Notes: generated by a model not told the origin, from the sequence alone. Shown: positions 23,084-32,845, counted from the stretch's first letter. The stretch: DNA of 64,000 bases from Paenibacillus sp. FSL H8-0048 (GCF_038002825.1 NZ_JBBODF010000001.1:6014001-6078000), one strand, 5' to 3'. Translations and numbers: made by a program.

Positions 23084-23950
23084 ATGAGACAAATAGCGTT
23101 CTACGGTAAAGGCGGTATCGGTAAATCGACAACTTCACAAAACACCCTGGCTCAGCTGGCCACCAAATTCGAACAAAGAGTCATGATCGTAGGCTGTGAC
23201 CCGAAGGCGGATTCCACCCGTCTGATCCTGAATACCAAAGCCCAGAACTCTGTGCTGGAGCTGGCGGCTGAGCTTGGCTCCGTAGAGGACCTTGAGCTTG
23301 AGGATGTACTGCAGACAGGCTTCGGCGACATTATCAACGTAGAGTGCGGCGGACCGGAACCGGGGGTAGGCTGCGCAGGACGCGGGATTATTACTGCGAT
23401 CAACTTCCTGGAGCAGGAGGGGGCGTATCAGGATCTGGATTTCGTCTCCTATGACGTACTGGGTGACGTGGTATGCGGCGGATTCGCCATGCCGATCCGT
23501 GAGGGCAAGGCCCAGGAGATCTATATCGTCTGCTCCGGGGAGATGATGGCGATGTATGCAGCCAATAATATCGCCCGCGGTATCCTGAAATATGCGACCA
23601 GCGGCGGTGTAAGACTCGGCGGCCTGATCTGTAACAGCCGGAATACTGACCGTGAGGATGAGCTGATTATGGAGCTGGCCCGCCGCCTGAACACACAAAT
23701 GATTCACTTTGTTCCCCGCGACAACATCGTTCAGCATGCCGAGCTGCGCAGAATGACCGTAGCCCAATATAATCCTGAGCACCAGCAGGCGAAAGAATAT
23801 GAAATCCTGGCCGAGAAAATCCTCAATAACAAAATGCTGACCATCCCTACCCCGATCTCGATGGAAGAGCTGGAAGAGCTGCTGATGGAATTCGGCATCA
23901 TTGAAGATGAAGAAGCTGCGATCAAGAAGCTGCAGGCTTCCGGGCAATAA
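23084..23950 (+). CDS. nifH: Nitrogenase iron protein NifH (dinitrogenase reductase)
   Basis: Homodimeric ATP-dependent electron donor to NifDK, also needed for cofactor maturation. The P-loop GKGGIGKST covers residues 8-16. Cys97 and Cys131 are the expected 4Fe-4S ligands, and Arg100 in GCAGRG is the residue that is ADP-ribosylated in organisms with DraT. The 288-aa length fits molybdenum-type NifH with the usual acidic C-terminal extension (EDEEAAIKKLQASGQ). It is tightly spaced after nifB and 33 bp before nifD. No second nifH is present in the window. Confidence 0.98.
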   Translation: MRQIAFYGKGGIGKSTTSQNTLAQLATKFEQRVMIVGCDPKADSTRLILNTKAQNSVLELAAELGSVEDLELEDVLQTGFGDIINVECGGPEPGVGCAGRGIITAINFLEQEGAYQDLDFVSYDVLGDVVCGGFAMPIREGKAQEIYIVCSGEMMAMYAANNIARGILKYATSGGVRLGGLICNSRNTDREDELIMELARRLNTQMIHFVPRDNIVQHAELRRMTVAQYNPEHQQAKEYEILAEKILNNKMLTIPTPISMEELEELLMEFGIIEDEEAAIKKLQASGQ

Positions 23951-23983
23951 GCTCTGAGGCGCAGAGAAAAGGAGGGTCAAATC

Positions 23984-25441
23984 ATGGGACTGAATATTGA
24001 AGAGAATCAGAAGCTGGTTGAGGAGATTCTGGAAGCCTATCCCAAAAAGGCGCGGAAGGACCGCGAGAAGCATTTTCAGGTGGCGGATGAAAAGGCCATT
24101 GATTGCAGCACCTGTGCGGTGAAGTCCAATATCAAATCCCGTCCGGGTGTGATGACCCCGCGCGGCTGCGCCTATGCCGGCTCCAAAGGGGTGGTCTGGG
24201 GTCCGATCAAGGATATGGTCCATATCAGTCACGGGCCGGTGGGCTGCGGACAGTATAGCTGGGGCTCACGCCGTAACTTTGCGAACGGGACGCTTGGCAT
24301 CGATAACTTTACAGCGATGCAGATTACCAGTGATTTTCAGGAGACGGATATCGTGTTCGGCGGGGATAAGAAGCTGGCTGTCATTATGCGTGAGATTACC
24401 GAGATGTTCCCGCTGGCTAAGGGGATCTCTGTCCAGTCGGAATGTCCGGTCGGTCTGATCGGCGATGATATCGAAGCGGTGTCGAAGAAGATGTCCAAGG
24501 AACTGGAAATGCCGATTGTTCCGGTACGCTGCGAAGGCTTCCGCGGGGTCAGCCAATCGCTGGGCCATCATATTGCGAACGATGCGATCCGTGACTTCGT
24601 GATGGGCCGTGCCGAGCTGGCGGAGACCGGTCCCTACGATGTGAATATCATCGGCGACTATAACATTGGCGGCGACGCCTGGGCCTCCCGTATCCTGCTG
24701 GAGGAGATGGGCCTGCGCGTTATTGCCCAGTGGTCCGGTGACGGCTCTCTGAACGAGCTGGAGGTAGCCCACAAGGCGAAGCTGAACCTGATCCACTGCC
24801 ACCGCTCCATGAACTATATGGTGGACCATATGGAGAAGGCCTACGGCATCCCCTGGCTGGAATACAATTTCTTCGGGCCTACGAAGACGTATGAGAGCCT
24901 GCGGGCGATTGCAGCGCTTTTCGATGCTACGATTCAGGAGAACTGTGAGCAGATGATCGCCAGATACAAGCCGGTTATGGATGCAGTAATCCGCAAATAC
25001 AGACCGCGCCTGGAAAATAAAACCGTCATGCTGATGATCGGGGGCCTGCGTTCCCGCCATACCATCGGAGCTTATGAAGATCTGGGGATGGATATCGTAG
25101 CCTCCGGTTATGAATTCGCCCACAAGGATGACTATGAGAAGATGCTCCCGATGCTTGCCGAGGGAACCATTGTCATGGATGATCCCACAGCTTACGAGCT
25201 GGAAGAAATTACGAAGAAGATGAACATTGATCTGGTAGGCTCAGGCGTGAAGGAGAAATATGTCTATCACAAGATGGGTGTGCCGTTCCGTCAGATGCAT
25301 TCCTGGGATTATAGCGGCCCGTATCACGGCTTCGACGGTTTTAAGGTGTTTGCGAAGGATATGGATATGACTGTGAACAGCCCGGTATGGGATCTGGTGA
25401 GCAGAAAAGGAACAATGGAGCCGAAGGAGGCGGGCGTATGA
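23984..25441 (+). CDS. nifD: Nitrogenase molybdenum-iron protein alpha chain
   Basis: Catalytic subunit of dinitrogenase, pairing with NifK. P-cluster ligands Cys62, Cys88 and Cys154 are present, as are the FeMo-co ligands Cys272 (HCHRSMNY) and His439 (RQMHSWDYSGPYHG), plus Gln191 and His195/196 near the cofactor. All essential residues are intact, so the enzyme should be active. The 485-aa length is normal for Mo-nitrogenase; no AnfG/VnfG-like gene follows, which argues against alternative nitrogenases. GGAGGG precedes the ATG, and the stop overlaps nifK by 4 nt (ATGA). Confidence 0.98.
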   Translation: MGLNIEENQKLVEEILEAYPKKARKDREKHFQVADEKAIDCSTCAVKSNIKSRPGVMTPRGCAYAGSKGVVWGPIKDMVHISHGPVGCGQYSWGSRRNFANGTLGIDNFTAMQITSDFQETDIVFGGDKKLAVIMREITEMFPLAKGISVQSECPVGLIGDDIEAVSKKMSKELEMPIVPVRCEGFRGVSQSLGHHIANDAIRDFVMGRAELAETGPYDVNIIGDYNIGGDAWASRILLEEMGLRVIAQWSGDGSLNELEVAHKAKLNLIHCHRSMNYMVDHMEKAYGIPWLEYNFFGPTKTYESLRAIAALFDATIQENCEQMIARYKPVMDAVIRKYRPRLENKTVMLMIGGLRSRHTIGAYEDLGMDIVASGYEFAHKDDYEKMLPMLAEGTIVMDDPTAYELEEITKKMNIDLVGSGVKEKYVYHKMGVPFRQMHSWDYSGPYHGFDGFKVFAKDMDMTVNSPVWDLVSRKGTMEPKEAGV

Positions 25442-26997
25442 GCAGGGATGAACTGAACATTAAAGATAATACCAGCTTGTTCAAGGAAGAGCGTTATGTG
25501 CAGCAGCGGGAGAACAAGAAGCAGTTCGAAGCGCCCTGCAGCGAGCAGGAGACCGCCGAAGCACTCGCGTACTCCAAGTCTGCCGAATATATGGAGAAGA
25601 ATTTCAGCCGCCAGAATGTGGTGATCAATCCCCATAAAGCGTGCCAGCCGCTGGGTTCGGTGATGGCCGCACTCGGATTCGAGAAGACGCTGCCGTTCGT
25701 ACACGGATCGCAGGGCTGCAACGCCTACTTCCGCAGCCATCTCAGCCGCCACTTCAAGGAGCCTACGCCGTCCGTGTCCACGTCCATGACAGAGGATGCA
25801 GCCGTATTCGGCGGGATGAACAACCTGATTGACGGTCTGGAGAACAGTGTCGCCTTGTACAAACCGGAGATGGTTGCGATCTGTACCACCTGTATGGCTG
25901 AGGTCATCGGGGATGACCTGAACTCTTTTATCGGCAATGCCCGCATTAAAGGGGTGATCAGTGAGGAATATCCGGTGGCCTACTGCAACACGCCGAGCTT
26001 CGTCGGCTCACATATCACTGGCTACGATGCCATGATCAAGGGTATCCTGAGCTACCTCTACACCCGTTCGGGTATAGAGAGCAAGCCGGGAAGCGGCGAG
26101 GAGAGCGGAGAGAAGCTGAATGTGATGCTGGGCTTTGAGCCGTACACCGGCAACTTTGCAGAGCTGCGCAAGATTCTGGGAGCCTTCGATACCAAGTACA
26201 CCATACTTGGAGACCACAGTGGGAACTACGATTCACCGGCAACCGGAGAGTATGAATACTACTACGGCGGCACGAAGCTGGCGGATGTTCCGCAGGCAGC
26301 CAATGCGCTTGCAACCCTGTCCCTGCAAAAGTATACGCTGAAGAAGACCCAGGAATATATCAGCGGTACCTGGAACCAGCAGCTGGCCGCATTATCCACA
26401 CCGCTGGGCATTAAGGGCACAGATACTCTGCTGGCTACGATCAGTGAGCTGACCGGCCTGCCGGTTCCAGCAACGCTTACGGAAGAACGCGGCCGTGTCG
26501 TGGATGCGCTGATGGACAGTCATCCTTACCTGCATGGCAAGCGGGTAGCGCTGGTAGGTGACCCGGATCTGCTTATTGGTCTGATCGGGTTCTGCCTGGA
26601 GACCGGGATGGAGCCGGTGCATATTATCTGCTCGAATGGTGATGTGGACTTCAATGAAGTGAAGTTCAAGGACGAGGCCGAAGCGTTGCTGGCAGCAAGT
26701 CCGTATGGCACCGAAGCTACTGTGCATGTCGGCAAAGACCTGTGGCATATGCGCTCGCTGCTGCTGAATGACAAGGTGGATCTGGCGATTGGCAGCTCCC
26801 ATCTGAAATTTGCCGCCAAGGATGCGGAGGTGCCGCTGGTGCGGGTCGGCTTCCCGATCTTCGACCGCCATCACATGCACCGTTATCCGATTATAGGGTA
26901 TCAGGGAACACTCAATCTGCTCAGCCTGATCGTGAACACGATTCTGCAGCAGCTTGATGATCATAACTCCGGCTTTAATTTTGAGCTGGTGCGCTAG
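25438..26997 (+). CDS. nifK: Nitrogenase molybdenum-iron protein beta chain
   Basis: Forms the alpha2-beta2 dinitrogenase with NifD and shares the P-cluster. The Cys ligands are Cys69 (CQPLGS), Cys94 (GSQGCNAYFRSHLSRHFKEP) and Cys152 (TTCMAEVIGDD). The ATG at 25438 has AAGGAGG 7 nt upstream and overlaps the nifD stop. A longer frame starting at 25387 lies within nifD and is not the gene. 519 aa, normal length. About 214 bp separate it from nifE, the largest gap inside the cluster. Confidence 0.98.
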   Translation: MSRDELNIKDNTSLFKEERYVQQRENKKQFEAPCSEQETAEALAYSKSAEYMEKNFSRQNVVINPHKACQPLGSVMAALGFEKTLPFVHGSQGCNAYFRSHLSRHFKEPTPSVSTSMTEDAAVFGGMNNLIDGLENSVALYKPEMVAICTTCMAEVIGDDLNSFIGNARIKGVISEEYPVAYCNTPSFVGSHITGYDAMIKGILSYLYTRSGIESKPGSGEESGEKLNVMLGFEPYTGNFAELRKILGAFDTKYTILGDHSGNYDSPATGEYEYYYGGTKLADVPQAANALATLSLQKYTLKKTQEYISGTWNQQLAALSTPLGIKGTDTLLATISELTGLPVPATLTEERGRVVDALMDSHPYLHGKRVALVGDPDLLIGLIGFCLETGMEPVHIICSNGDVDFNEVKFKDEAEALLAASPYGTEATVHVGKDLWHMRSLLLNDKVDLAIGSSHLKFAAKDAEVPLVRVGFPIFDRHHMHRYPIIGYQGTLNLLSLIVNTILQQLDDHNSGFNFELVR

Positions 26998-27211
26998 GGC
27001 TGTTTGTCTTTAGCCATTATATGAGGATGGGATTGCTAACCTGGCCTTCTCCTCCCCCCGGAATATGCAGCAGCGGTTGTTGCGGCTGCAGTTCATCCGG
27101 AAGGGGCGGCGAAGGGCCGGGATTCTTGCCATCATGGGCACCTGCCTCATCAGGGAGTGCGCAAGATTCGTGTGGAACACAAGCCTCTTAAGCGAAGGAG
27201 ATGAAGAGCCA

Positions 27212-28576
27212 ATGGACCCTTTACGGCAAGATGAATTTGATTCCCAGGCTTGCGGGAGCATGGCGCCTAAGGCGAAGCCCTGTCCAAGGCCTAAGCCGGG
27301 TGAAGCTGCTGGAGGCTGCTCCTTCGACGGAGCCCAGATCACGCTGCTGCCGATTATGGATGCTGCACATCTGGTTCATGGACCGATTGCCTGCGCCGGA
27401 AACAGCTGGGAGAGCAGAGGCACGTTATCCAGCGGCCCCTCCCTGTCCCAATACGGCTTCGCTACGGATCTTACGGATTCTGATATTATTTTTGGCGGCG
27501 AGAAGAAATTGAAGGACAGCATTGATTATATTGCCGGGCGCTTTGCGCCTCCGGCAATATTTGTATATTCAACCTGCGTGACCGCGCTGATCGGCGAAGA
27601 TATGGATGCGGTCTGCAAGGAGGCGGCGGACCGGATCGGGATTCCTGTGATCCCGGTGAACAGCCCGGGCTTCGTCGGGAGCAAGAATCTCGGGAACCGG
27701 CTGGCGGGGGATGCGCTGCTGCAGTATGTCATCGGGACGGGAGAGCCGGAGCCGGAGACGGATCTCGGGGTGAATCTGATCGGGGAGTACAATATCGCCG
27801 GTGAGATGTGGGATATTGAGAAGCTGATGAACAGCGCCGGGATCGCCGTAACCTCACGGATTACGGGGGATGCCCGTTATAAGGAGATTACGTGGGCGCA
27901 CCGGGCGAGAGTGAATATGGTGGTCTGCAGCCGGGCGCTGCTCGGCCTTGCCAGGGAGATGGAGTCGAGATACGGCATCCCGTATTTCGAAGGCTCGTTC
28001 TATGGTGCGAAGGAGACGACCTACTCGCTGCGCCAGATGGCCTATCTGATGAATGACCGGGAGATGGAGCGGCGTGTGGACCGGCTCACCGAGCGGGAGG
28101 AAGCCAGGTTAAGCCAGGAGCTGCGGCCTTACCGCAAGCTGCTGAGGGGGAAGCGGGCCGTACTTTATACGGGCGGGGTCAAAAGCTGGTCCGTCATCTC
28201 GGCGCTGAAGGAGCTGGGCGTTCAGGTCGTCGGGGTAGGCACGAACAAAAGCACGGAGGATGATGTGCGGCGGATTGCTGACCGTGTGGGCGATGATACG
28301 GAATACATTCCCGAGGGAGGGGCCAGCCGGATTATCAAGACGGTAAGAGAGCGCAAGGCGGATATTATGATTGCCGGGGGCCGCAATATGTATGTGGCGA
28401 TGAAAGAGCAGATCCCCTTCATTGATATTAATCAGGAGCGCCACAAGGCGTATGCCGGATATGAAGGGCTGCTGCGGCTGGCCAAAGAGCTGACCTATTC
28501 ACTTGCGAACCCGATCTGGAAGCTGGCGGCAAGCCCTGCTCCCTGGGATAAGGAGGCGCCGCCCTATGACCGTTAA
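27212..28576 (+). CDS. nifE: FeMo-cofactor scaffold protein NifE
   Basis: With NifN forms the E2N2 scaffold on which NifB-co is converted to FeMo-co. It is a NifD paralogue, with CACAGNSWESRG-like P-cluster-region sequence, VYSTCVTALIGED, and INQERHKAYAGYEGL in the cofactor-site region. The N-terminus carries the family string PKPGEAAGGCSFDGAQITLLPI. I choose the ATG at 27212, after AAGGAG with a rather long 11-nt spacing, giving 454 aa. The open frame extends upstream to 27065 without a better site. It overlaps nifN by 11 bp. Confidence 0.95.
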   Translation: MDPLRQDEFDSQACGSMAPKAKPCPRPKPGEAAGGCSFDGAQITLLPIMDAAHLVHGPIACAGNSWESRGTLSSGPSLSQYGFATDLTDSDIIFGGEKKLKDSIDYIAGRFAPPAIFVYSTCVTALIGEDMDAVCKEAADRIGIPVIPVNSPGFVGSKNLGNRLAGDALLQYVIGTGEPEPETDLGVNLIGEYNIAGEMWDIEKLMNSAGIAVTSRITGDARYKEITWAHRARVNMVVCSRALLGLAREMESRYGIPYFEGSFYGAKETTYSLRQMAYLMNDREMERRVDRLTEREEARLSQELRPYRKLLRGKRAVLYTGGVKSWSVISALKELGVQVVGVGTNKSTEDDVRRIADRVGDDTEYIPEGGASRIIKTVRERKADIMIAGGRNMYVAMKEQIPFIDINQERHKAYAGYEGLLRLAKELTYSLANPIWKLAASPAPWDKEAPPYDR

Positions 28577-29894
28577 CCGGAGAAAAAAGCCCGCATCGGT
28601 CAACCCGATGAAGATCGGGCAGTCGCTGGGTGCCGTGCTGGCCTTGCAGGGCTGCTACCGGGCCATGCCGCTGATTCACGGCTCCCAGGGCTGCTCTGCT
28701 TTTCCGAAGGCGCTTCTGACCCGTCATTTCCGGGAACCGATTGCTGTGCAGACCTCGGCGCTGCAGGAGATGGATGTCATCTTCGATGCCAACCGCAATC
28801 TGGAGGAGGCGCTGAATCTGGTGCTGAGCAAGCACCGCCCGGATATTATCGGCATCATTGGAACGGAATTGACGGATGTAGCCGGAGTGGATTATCAGAA
28901 CATGCTTAAGACGTATAAAAGAGAGCGGAATATGCGCGGAGGTCTCGCCTTCTCTGTGGTTCTGCCTGATTTTCGCGGATCGCTGGAATCGGGCTTCAGC
29001 TCTACGGTGGAGTCTATGATTGACGAGATGATCCAGCAGGTAGGACACCGGGGGCAACGAAGCATGAATACCCGGCAGATTACGCTGCTGCCGGGCTCGT
29101 TCTTAACCCCGGCGGATGTGATGGAGCTGAAGGAAATCATCTCCTCCTTCGGCTTCGAGGTGATTGCGCTGCCGGATATCTCGACCTCCTTGTCCGGCCA
29201 TCTGCTTACCGGCTTCTCGCCGCTGACGCGCGGCGGGGTTCCGCTGGACTCTATGCTCCAGAGCCTGCAGTCCGGGCTGACAATTGCGGTGGGCGGCAGC
29301 ATGGAGCGACCGGCCAGACGGCTGCATAATGCCATAGGTACCCCGTATAAGGTATTCGAGGGGGCGATGGGGCTTAAAGCAACCGATGAACTGCTGCATT
29401 TCCTGCATCAGATCAGCGGGGAGCCGGTACCGCTGCGGTATTGCTGGCAGCGGGAGAATCTGCTCGACAGCATGCTGGACGCCCATTTTCAATTTGCCGG
29501 AATGTCGGTTGTTGCCGCACTGGAACCGGATCATCTGCATTCGGTCTCGGGATGGCTGGAGGAGCTGGGCGTCGAGCAGAAGGCGCTGATCACTTCGTTC
29601 GAGACTCCGCTCATTGCCGGAATGGAGCGCGAGGTGTGGGTAGGCGACCTGGATGATGCCGAGGTGCTGGGCAAGGGGGCGGATCTCTGGATCAGCAATT
29701 CCCACGGGATCGCCGGGGCGAAGCGGACGGGGGCTGCGTTCATGCCGGCCGGGTTCCCGGTCTGGAATGAGCTAGGCGCGTACATGTCCGTCTCGGCCGG
29801 GTACCGGGGAGCCATGGAATGGAGTAATAAAGCAGGGAATCTGTTAATGCAAAGGGAGGCAGGCAGCCGTGAAAGTAGCGTTCGCCACAGATGA
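28566..29894 (+). CDS. nifN: FeMo-cofactor scaffold protein NifN
   Basis: NifK paralogue and partner of NifE in cofactor assembly. Conserved blocks include NPMKIGQSLGAVLALQGCYR, LIHGSQGCSAFPKALLTRHF and GIIGTELTDVAGVD. The ATG at 28566 has AAGGAGG about 10 nt upstream; an upstream frame from 28503 lies within nifE. At 442 aa it is a little shorter than NifK. The 3' end overlaps nifX by 26 bp, so nifE-N-X are translationally coupled. Confidence 0.95.
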   Translation: MTVNRRKKPASVNPMKIGQSLGAVLALQGCYRAMPLIHGSQGCSAFPKALLTRHFREPIAVQTSALQEMDVIFDANRNLEEALNLVLSKHRPDIIGIIGTELTDVAGVDYQNMLKTYKRERNMRGGLAFSVVLPDFRGSLESGFSSTVESMIDEMIQQVGHRGQRSMNTRQITLLPGSFLTPADVMELKEIISSFGFEVIALPDISTSLSGHLLTGFSPLTRGGVPLDSMLQSLQSGLTIAVGGSMERPARRLHNAIGTPYKVFEGAMGLKATDELLHFLHQISGEPVPLRYCWQRENLLDSMLDAHFQFAGMSVVAALEPDHLHSVSGWLEELGVEQKALITSFETPLIAGMEREVWVGDLDDAEVLGKGADLWISNSHGIAGAKRTGAAFMPAGFPVWNELGAYMSVSAGYRGAMEWSNKAGNLLMQREAGSRESSVRHR

Positions 29895-30279
29895 TGGAAG
29901 CCGTGTGAATGCGCATTTCGGACAGAGTCCGATGTTCGCTGTATATAATGTAACGAAAGCCGGGGCCGAGCTGGTGGAGCTGCGCAGACTGTCTGCCGTA
30001 CCGCACCAGGATGAAGCGGGCAAAATCGAAAGCCGCCTGGATTCCGTAGGCGACTGCACTCTGATCTTCATCATGCAGATCGGCGCATCGGCCGCTGCGC
30101 GGGTAACACGCCGGAAGATTATGCCGGTGAAGGTTCCGCTGGGCAGCCCTATCGAGGAGCAGCTGAAGCGGCTGGTTGAGATGCTTCAGGGCAAGCCGCC
30201 GATGTGGCTGGCCAAGGTGCTGCGGGCAGAGGAAGCGGAAGAGAATGAAGGAGGAGAAGCGGATGGAACCCATGGCTAA
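29869..30279 (+). CDS. nifX: Cofactor carrier protein NifX
   Basis: Small FeMo-co/NifB-co carrier that holds cofactor intermediates between NifB and NifEN. The NifX/NafY fold is clear from KVAFATDDGSRVNAHFGQSP at the N-terminus and MQIGASAAARVTRRKIMPVKV in the middle. The GTG start has AAAGGGAGGC upstream. The C-terminal 30 residues are acidic and low-complexity (AEEAEENEGGEADG). The 3' end overlaps the next gene by 17 bp. Confidence 0.93.
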   Translation: MKVAFATDDGSRVNAHFGQSPMFAVYNVTKAGAELVELRRLSAVPHQDEAGKIESRLDSVGDCTLIFIMQIGASAAARVTRRKIMPVKVPLGSPIEEQLKRLVEMLQGKPPMWLAKVLRAEEAEENEGGEADGTHG

Positions 30280-30829
30280 TGAGAGTGCTGCGCTGCAGGG
30301 TATGGTGATTCCGGGAGCTGCGGCGGCGAGGCAGCGCAGTCCCAGAGCACGCAAGGAGCTGAATCCGGAGACCGCAGATGCCCTGATCCGGCGTCTGTGT
30401 CATCTGCTGGACGCCGGAGACTTCTTCGGACGTAACAGCAGTCTTCCTCCGCTGGAGAAGATCGCGAAGCTGTTCCTGGCATCTGCCGGGGATAAGGATC
30501 AATCGGAATTTAATTGCGCGGTGTCGCCCAAGGTCCGCCAGCAGGTGCCGCTGCTGTTCCAGGCCATGGCAGGCGTTATGGAGGAGAGAAGCGCCCTTAT
30601 GATTCAGAGTACAGCGGAGATTAACGGCGAGGGCTTCGGACGGGGGCTGCTCTATAGCGGCAGAGTCATTCTGGTGCTTAAGAGCCTGAGGGCCGGCTTC
30701 CCCTTCCCGTTCACTTCGGCAGAGAAGACGATTTCGTACGGGGTGGAGTGCATTGAAGAAGGAATGGCTTTTCTGGAGAAGTATAAGGAGATGACTTCAG
30801 AGCACGGCCTGCTTAGCCTGGAGGGCTAG
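30263..30829 (+). CDS. NifX-associated nitrogen fixation protein (DUF269-like)
   Basis: 188-residue protein in the position usually held by a NifX-associated, DUF269-type protein. Residues about 45-188 carry the domain (LIRRLCHLLDAGDFFGRNSS, INGEGFGRGLLYSGRVILVL, GVECIEEGMAFLEKY). Residues 1-40 are a poorly conserved basic/Ala-rich lead. I choose the ATG at 30263, preceded by GAAGGAGGAG. It overlaps nifX and is followed by hesA after 34 bp. The family is linked to nitrogen fixation by gene neighbourhood; its biochemical role is not settled. Confidence 0.85.
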   Translation: MEPMANESAALQGMVIPGAAAARQRSPRARKELNPETADALIRRLCHLLDAGDFFGRNSSLPPLEKIAKLFLASAGDKDQSEFNCAVSPKVRQQVPLLFQAMAGVMEERSALMIQSTAEINGEGFGRGLLYSGRVILVLKSLRAGFPFPFTSAEKTISYGVECIEEGMAFLEKYKEMTSEHGLLSLEG

Positions 30830-30863
30830 GAGTATATGAATTCAGTCACAGGGGGAGTCAGGG

Positions 30864-31616
30864 ATGGAGCAGCTTGCCGGAGGTTTGGAGCTGGAACGGT
30901 ACACCCGGCAGCTGAAGCTGCTCGGGGAAGACGGGCAGAAGGCGCTGAAGGAAGCGACGGTTATGGTAGCCGGCATCGGCGGGCTTGGCGGAACGGCTGC
31001 CCTCTATTTGGCGGCGGCTGGCGTGGGCCGGCTTATTCTGGCTCATGAGGGGGTGATTGTGGCCCCGGATCTGAACCGGCAGATTCTGATGGACAGTGAG
31101 CATCTCAGCCAGGAGCGGATGAGTACGGCGGTTGCCCGGCTGAAGCAGCTGAATCCGCATGTAGAAATTGAAGGCTATAATTCCAGAATTGAATATCCTG
31201 CGGCATGGCCTTGGGTGGAGGCAGCCGATATTGTCATCGATGCCCGCTACGACTTTCCGGAGCGTTATGCGCTGAACCGGCTATGTGTAGCTACGGATAC
31301 ACCGATGGTGGAGGCGGCCATGTACGGCTTTGAAATATCGCTCACGACAGTGATTCCCGGACTTACGCCTTGCCTCGAATGCCTGTATCCGGAGTTGCCG
31401 CCGCAGTGGGAGCCGCTCGGCTTCCCGGTTCTGGGCGCCACCTCCGGGATTGCCGGTTGTCTGGCAGCGCTGGAGGCCGTAAAATGGATTACAGGGGTAG
31501 GGACAACTTACGCGGGCGTAATGCATCGCTTCAGCTCACTCGACTTCGCCTGTTATAGCGTCCGTATTGCCCGTAATCCGAATTGCGCTTGCTGCGGAGA
31601 GGGAGGTAAACCGTGA
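30864..31616 (+). CDS. hesA: HesA/MoeB/ThiF-family adenylyltransferase in the nif operon
   Basis: E1-like adenylating enzyme, thought to aid nitrogenase through molybdenum or sulfur handling. The nucleotide-binding motif GIGGLGG is at 37-43, the R-finger/substrate region is APDLNRQIL, and two Cys pairs (CLEC near 173-176 and CACC near 243-246) can bind a structural zinc. Its 250-aa length is that of the short HesA/MoeB type without a rhodanese domain. AGGGAGGTAA... of nifV lies in its 3' end, which overlaps nifV by 4 nt. Confidence 0.92.
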   Translation: MEQLAGGLELERYTRQLKLLGEDGQKALKEATVMVAGIGGLGGTAALYLAAAGVGRLILAHEGVIVAPDLNRQILMDSEHLSQERMSTAVARLKQLNPHVEIEGYNSRIEYPAAWPWVEAADIVIDARYDFPERYALNRLCVATDTPMVEAAMYGFEISLTTVIPGLTPCLECLYPELPPQWEPLGFPVLGATSGIAGCLAALEAVKWITGVGTTYAGVMHRFSSLDFACYSVRIARNPNCACCGEGGKP

Positions 31617-32755
31617 AACGTCTCAAGCTATGTGACACGACACTCAGGGATGGTGAACAGGCGGCTGGAGTTTCATTCACGAGGGCGGAAAAGCTGGAAA
31701 TCGCAAAGTTGCTGTCGGAGAACGGAGTAGAGCAGGCAGAGGTAGGCATTCCTGCCATGGGCAAGCATGAGCAGGAGGATATTGCCGCTGTTGCTGAGCT
31801 GGGATTGCCCATGAAGCTAATGACATGGAACCGCTCGGTCCCCGGGGATATTGACAAGGCCAAGGTTACCGGCGTGAACTGGAGCCATATCTCCATTCCG
31901 GTGTCGGAGATTCAGCTGCAGGGCAAGCTGGGGCTGACGCCCCGGGAAGGTCTGAATAAGCTGCTGCGTACCGTGGAGTACGGGCTGCGGCAGGGCATGA
32001 CTGTATCGGCAGGCATGGAGGATTCCTCCAGGGCGGAGTTGAGCTTCCTGATTGAAGTGGTGAATACCTTGTACAAGGAAGGCATCCGCAGGTTCAGATA
32101 TGCAGATACCGTCTCGGCCCATCATCCGGGCCAGATGGCAGAGCGGGTAAGCCGGCTGCTGGGAGAAGTGCCTGAGGATGTAGAGCTGGAGGTACACTGT
32201 CACAATGACTTCGGGCTGGCCTGCGCGAACACGCTCAGCGGCATAGCTGCCGGAGCGGTGTGGGCCAGTACGACGGTGGCCGGGATCGGCGAGAGGACCG
32301 GCAATGCGGCCATGGAGGAAGTAGCCATGGCCTGGCGCTATTTGTACGGCGGGGAATGTGCGGTCCGGCTGGAGGGGCTCCAGGGCCTCGCGGACAAGGT
32401 CATTGCCGCGTCCGGACGCAGTGTCGGCGATGCGAAGCCGGTCGTCGGGCAGCTCGCCTTCACCCATGAATCCGGGATTCATGTGGACGGGCTGATGAAG
32501 GAGCAGGAGACGTATCAGTTCTTCGATCCGGCGGTGGTCGGCCGCGTGCACCGCTATGTGCTGGGCAAGCATTCCGGCAGCGGCGGCGTGGCCCATGTGC
32601 TGGAGCAGCAGGGACTTGCGGTCAGCGCCGAGACGGCCGGCCGTCTGCTGGAGAAGGTCCGGGCCTACGCGGAGGCCCGCAAGGGCACTGTGCCGGAAGT
32701 CATGCTGCTGCAATGGCTGATGGAAGAGCAGCAGCGCGCGCAGAATGCGGTGTAG
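31613..32755 (+). CDS. nifV: Homocitrate synthase NifV
   Basis: Condenses acetyl-CoA with 2-oxoglutarate to homocitrate, the organic ligand of FeMo-co. It shows the HMGL/alpha-isopropylmalate synthase signature: LCDTTLRDGEQAAGVSFT at residues 6-23, metal-binding HCHNDFGLACANTL, and GIGERTGNAAMEE. It lacks the C-terminal regulatory LeuA domain, as NifV does (380 aa). The GTG start overlaps the hesA stop and follows GGGAGGTAA. It is the last gene of the cluster, with a terminator 90 nt downstream. Confidence 0.95.
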   Translation: MKRLKLCDTTLRDGEQAAGVSFTRAEKLEIAKLLSENGVEQAEVGIPAMGKHEQEDIAAVAELGLPMKLMTWNRSVPGDIDKAKVTGVNWSHISIPVSEIQLQGKLGLTPREGLNKLLRTVEYGLRQGMTVSAGMEDSSRAELSFLIEVVNTLYKEGIRRFRYADTVSAHHPGQMAERVSRLLGEVPEDVELEVHCHNDFGLACANTLSGIAAGAVWASTTVAGIGERTGNAAMEEVAMAWRYLYGGECAVRLEGLQGLADKVIAASGRSVGDAKPVVGQLAFTHESGIHVDGLMKEQETYQFFDPAVVGRVHRYVLGKHSGSGGVAHVLEQQGLAVSAETAGRLLEKVRAYAEARKGTVPEVMLLQWLMEEQQRAQNAV

Positions 32756-32845
32756 GCAACGCACTATAGATAACAAAAAGCAAAAAGAAGCGGAGGGGAA
32801 ATTTGGAATTGTAGGAGCGATAGCGTTATATATATGTTGATGCTT

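Noticed and set aside
23135..24232. Long minus-strand open frame opposite nifH and nifD
   Set aside because: Spans two unrelated essential genes in reverse and has the same artefactual composition.
25387..25437. N-terminal extension of NifK into nifD
   Set aside because: The ATG at 25438 has an ideal AAGGAGG and matches the family N-terminus; the extension is out-of-frame nifD sequence.
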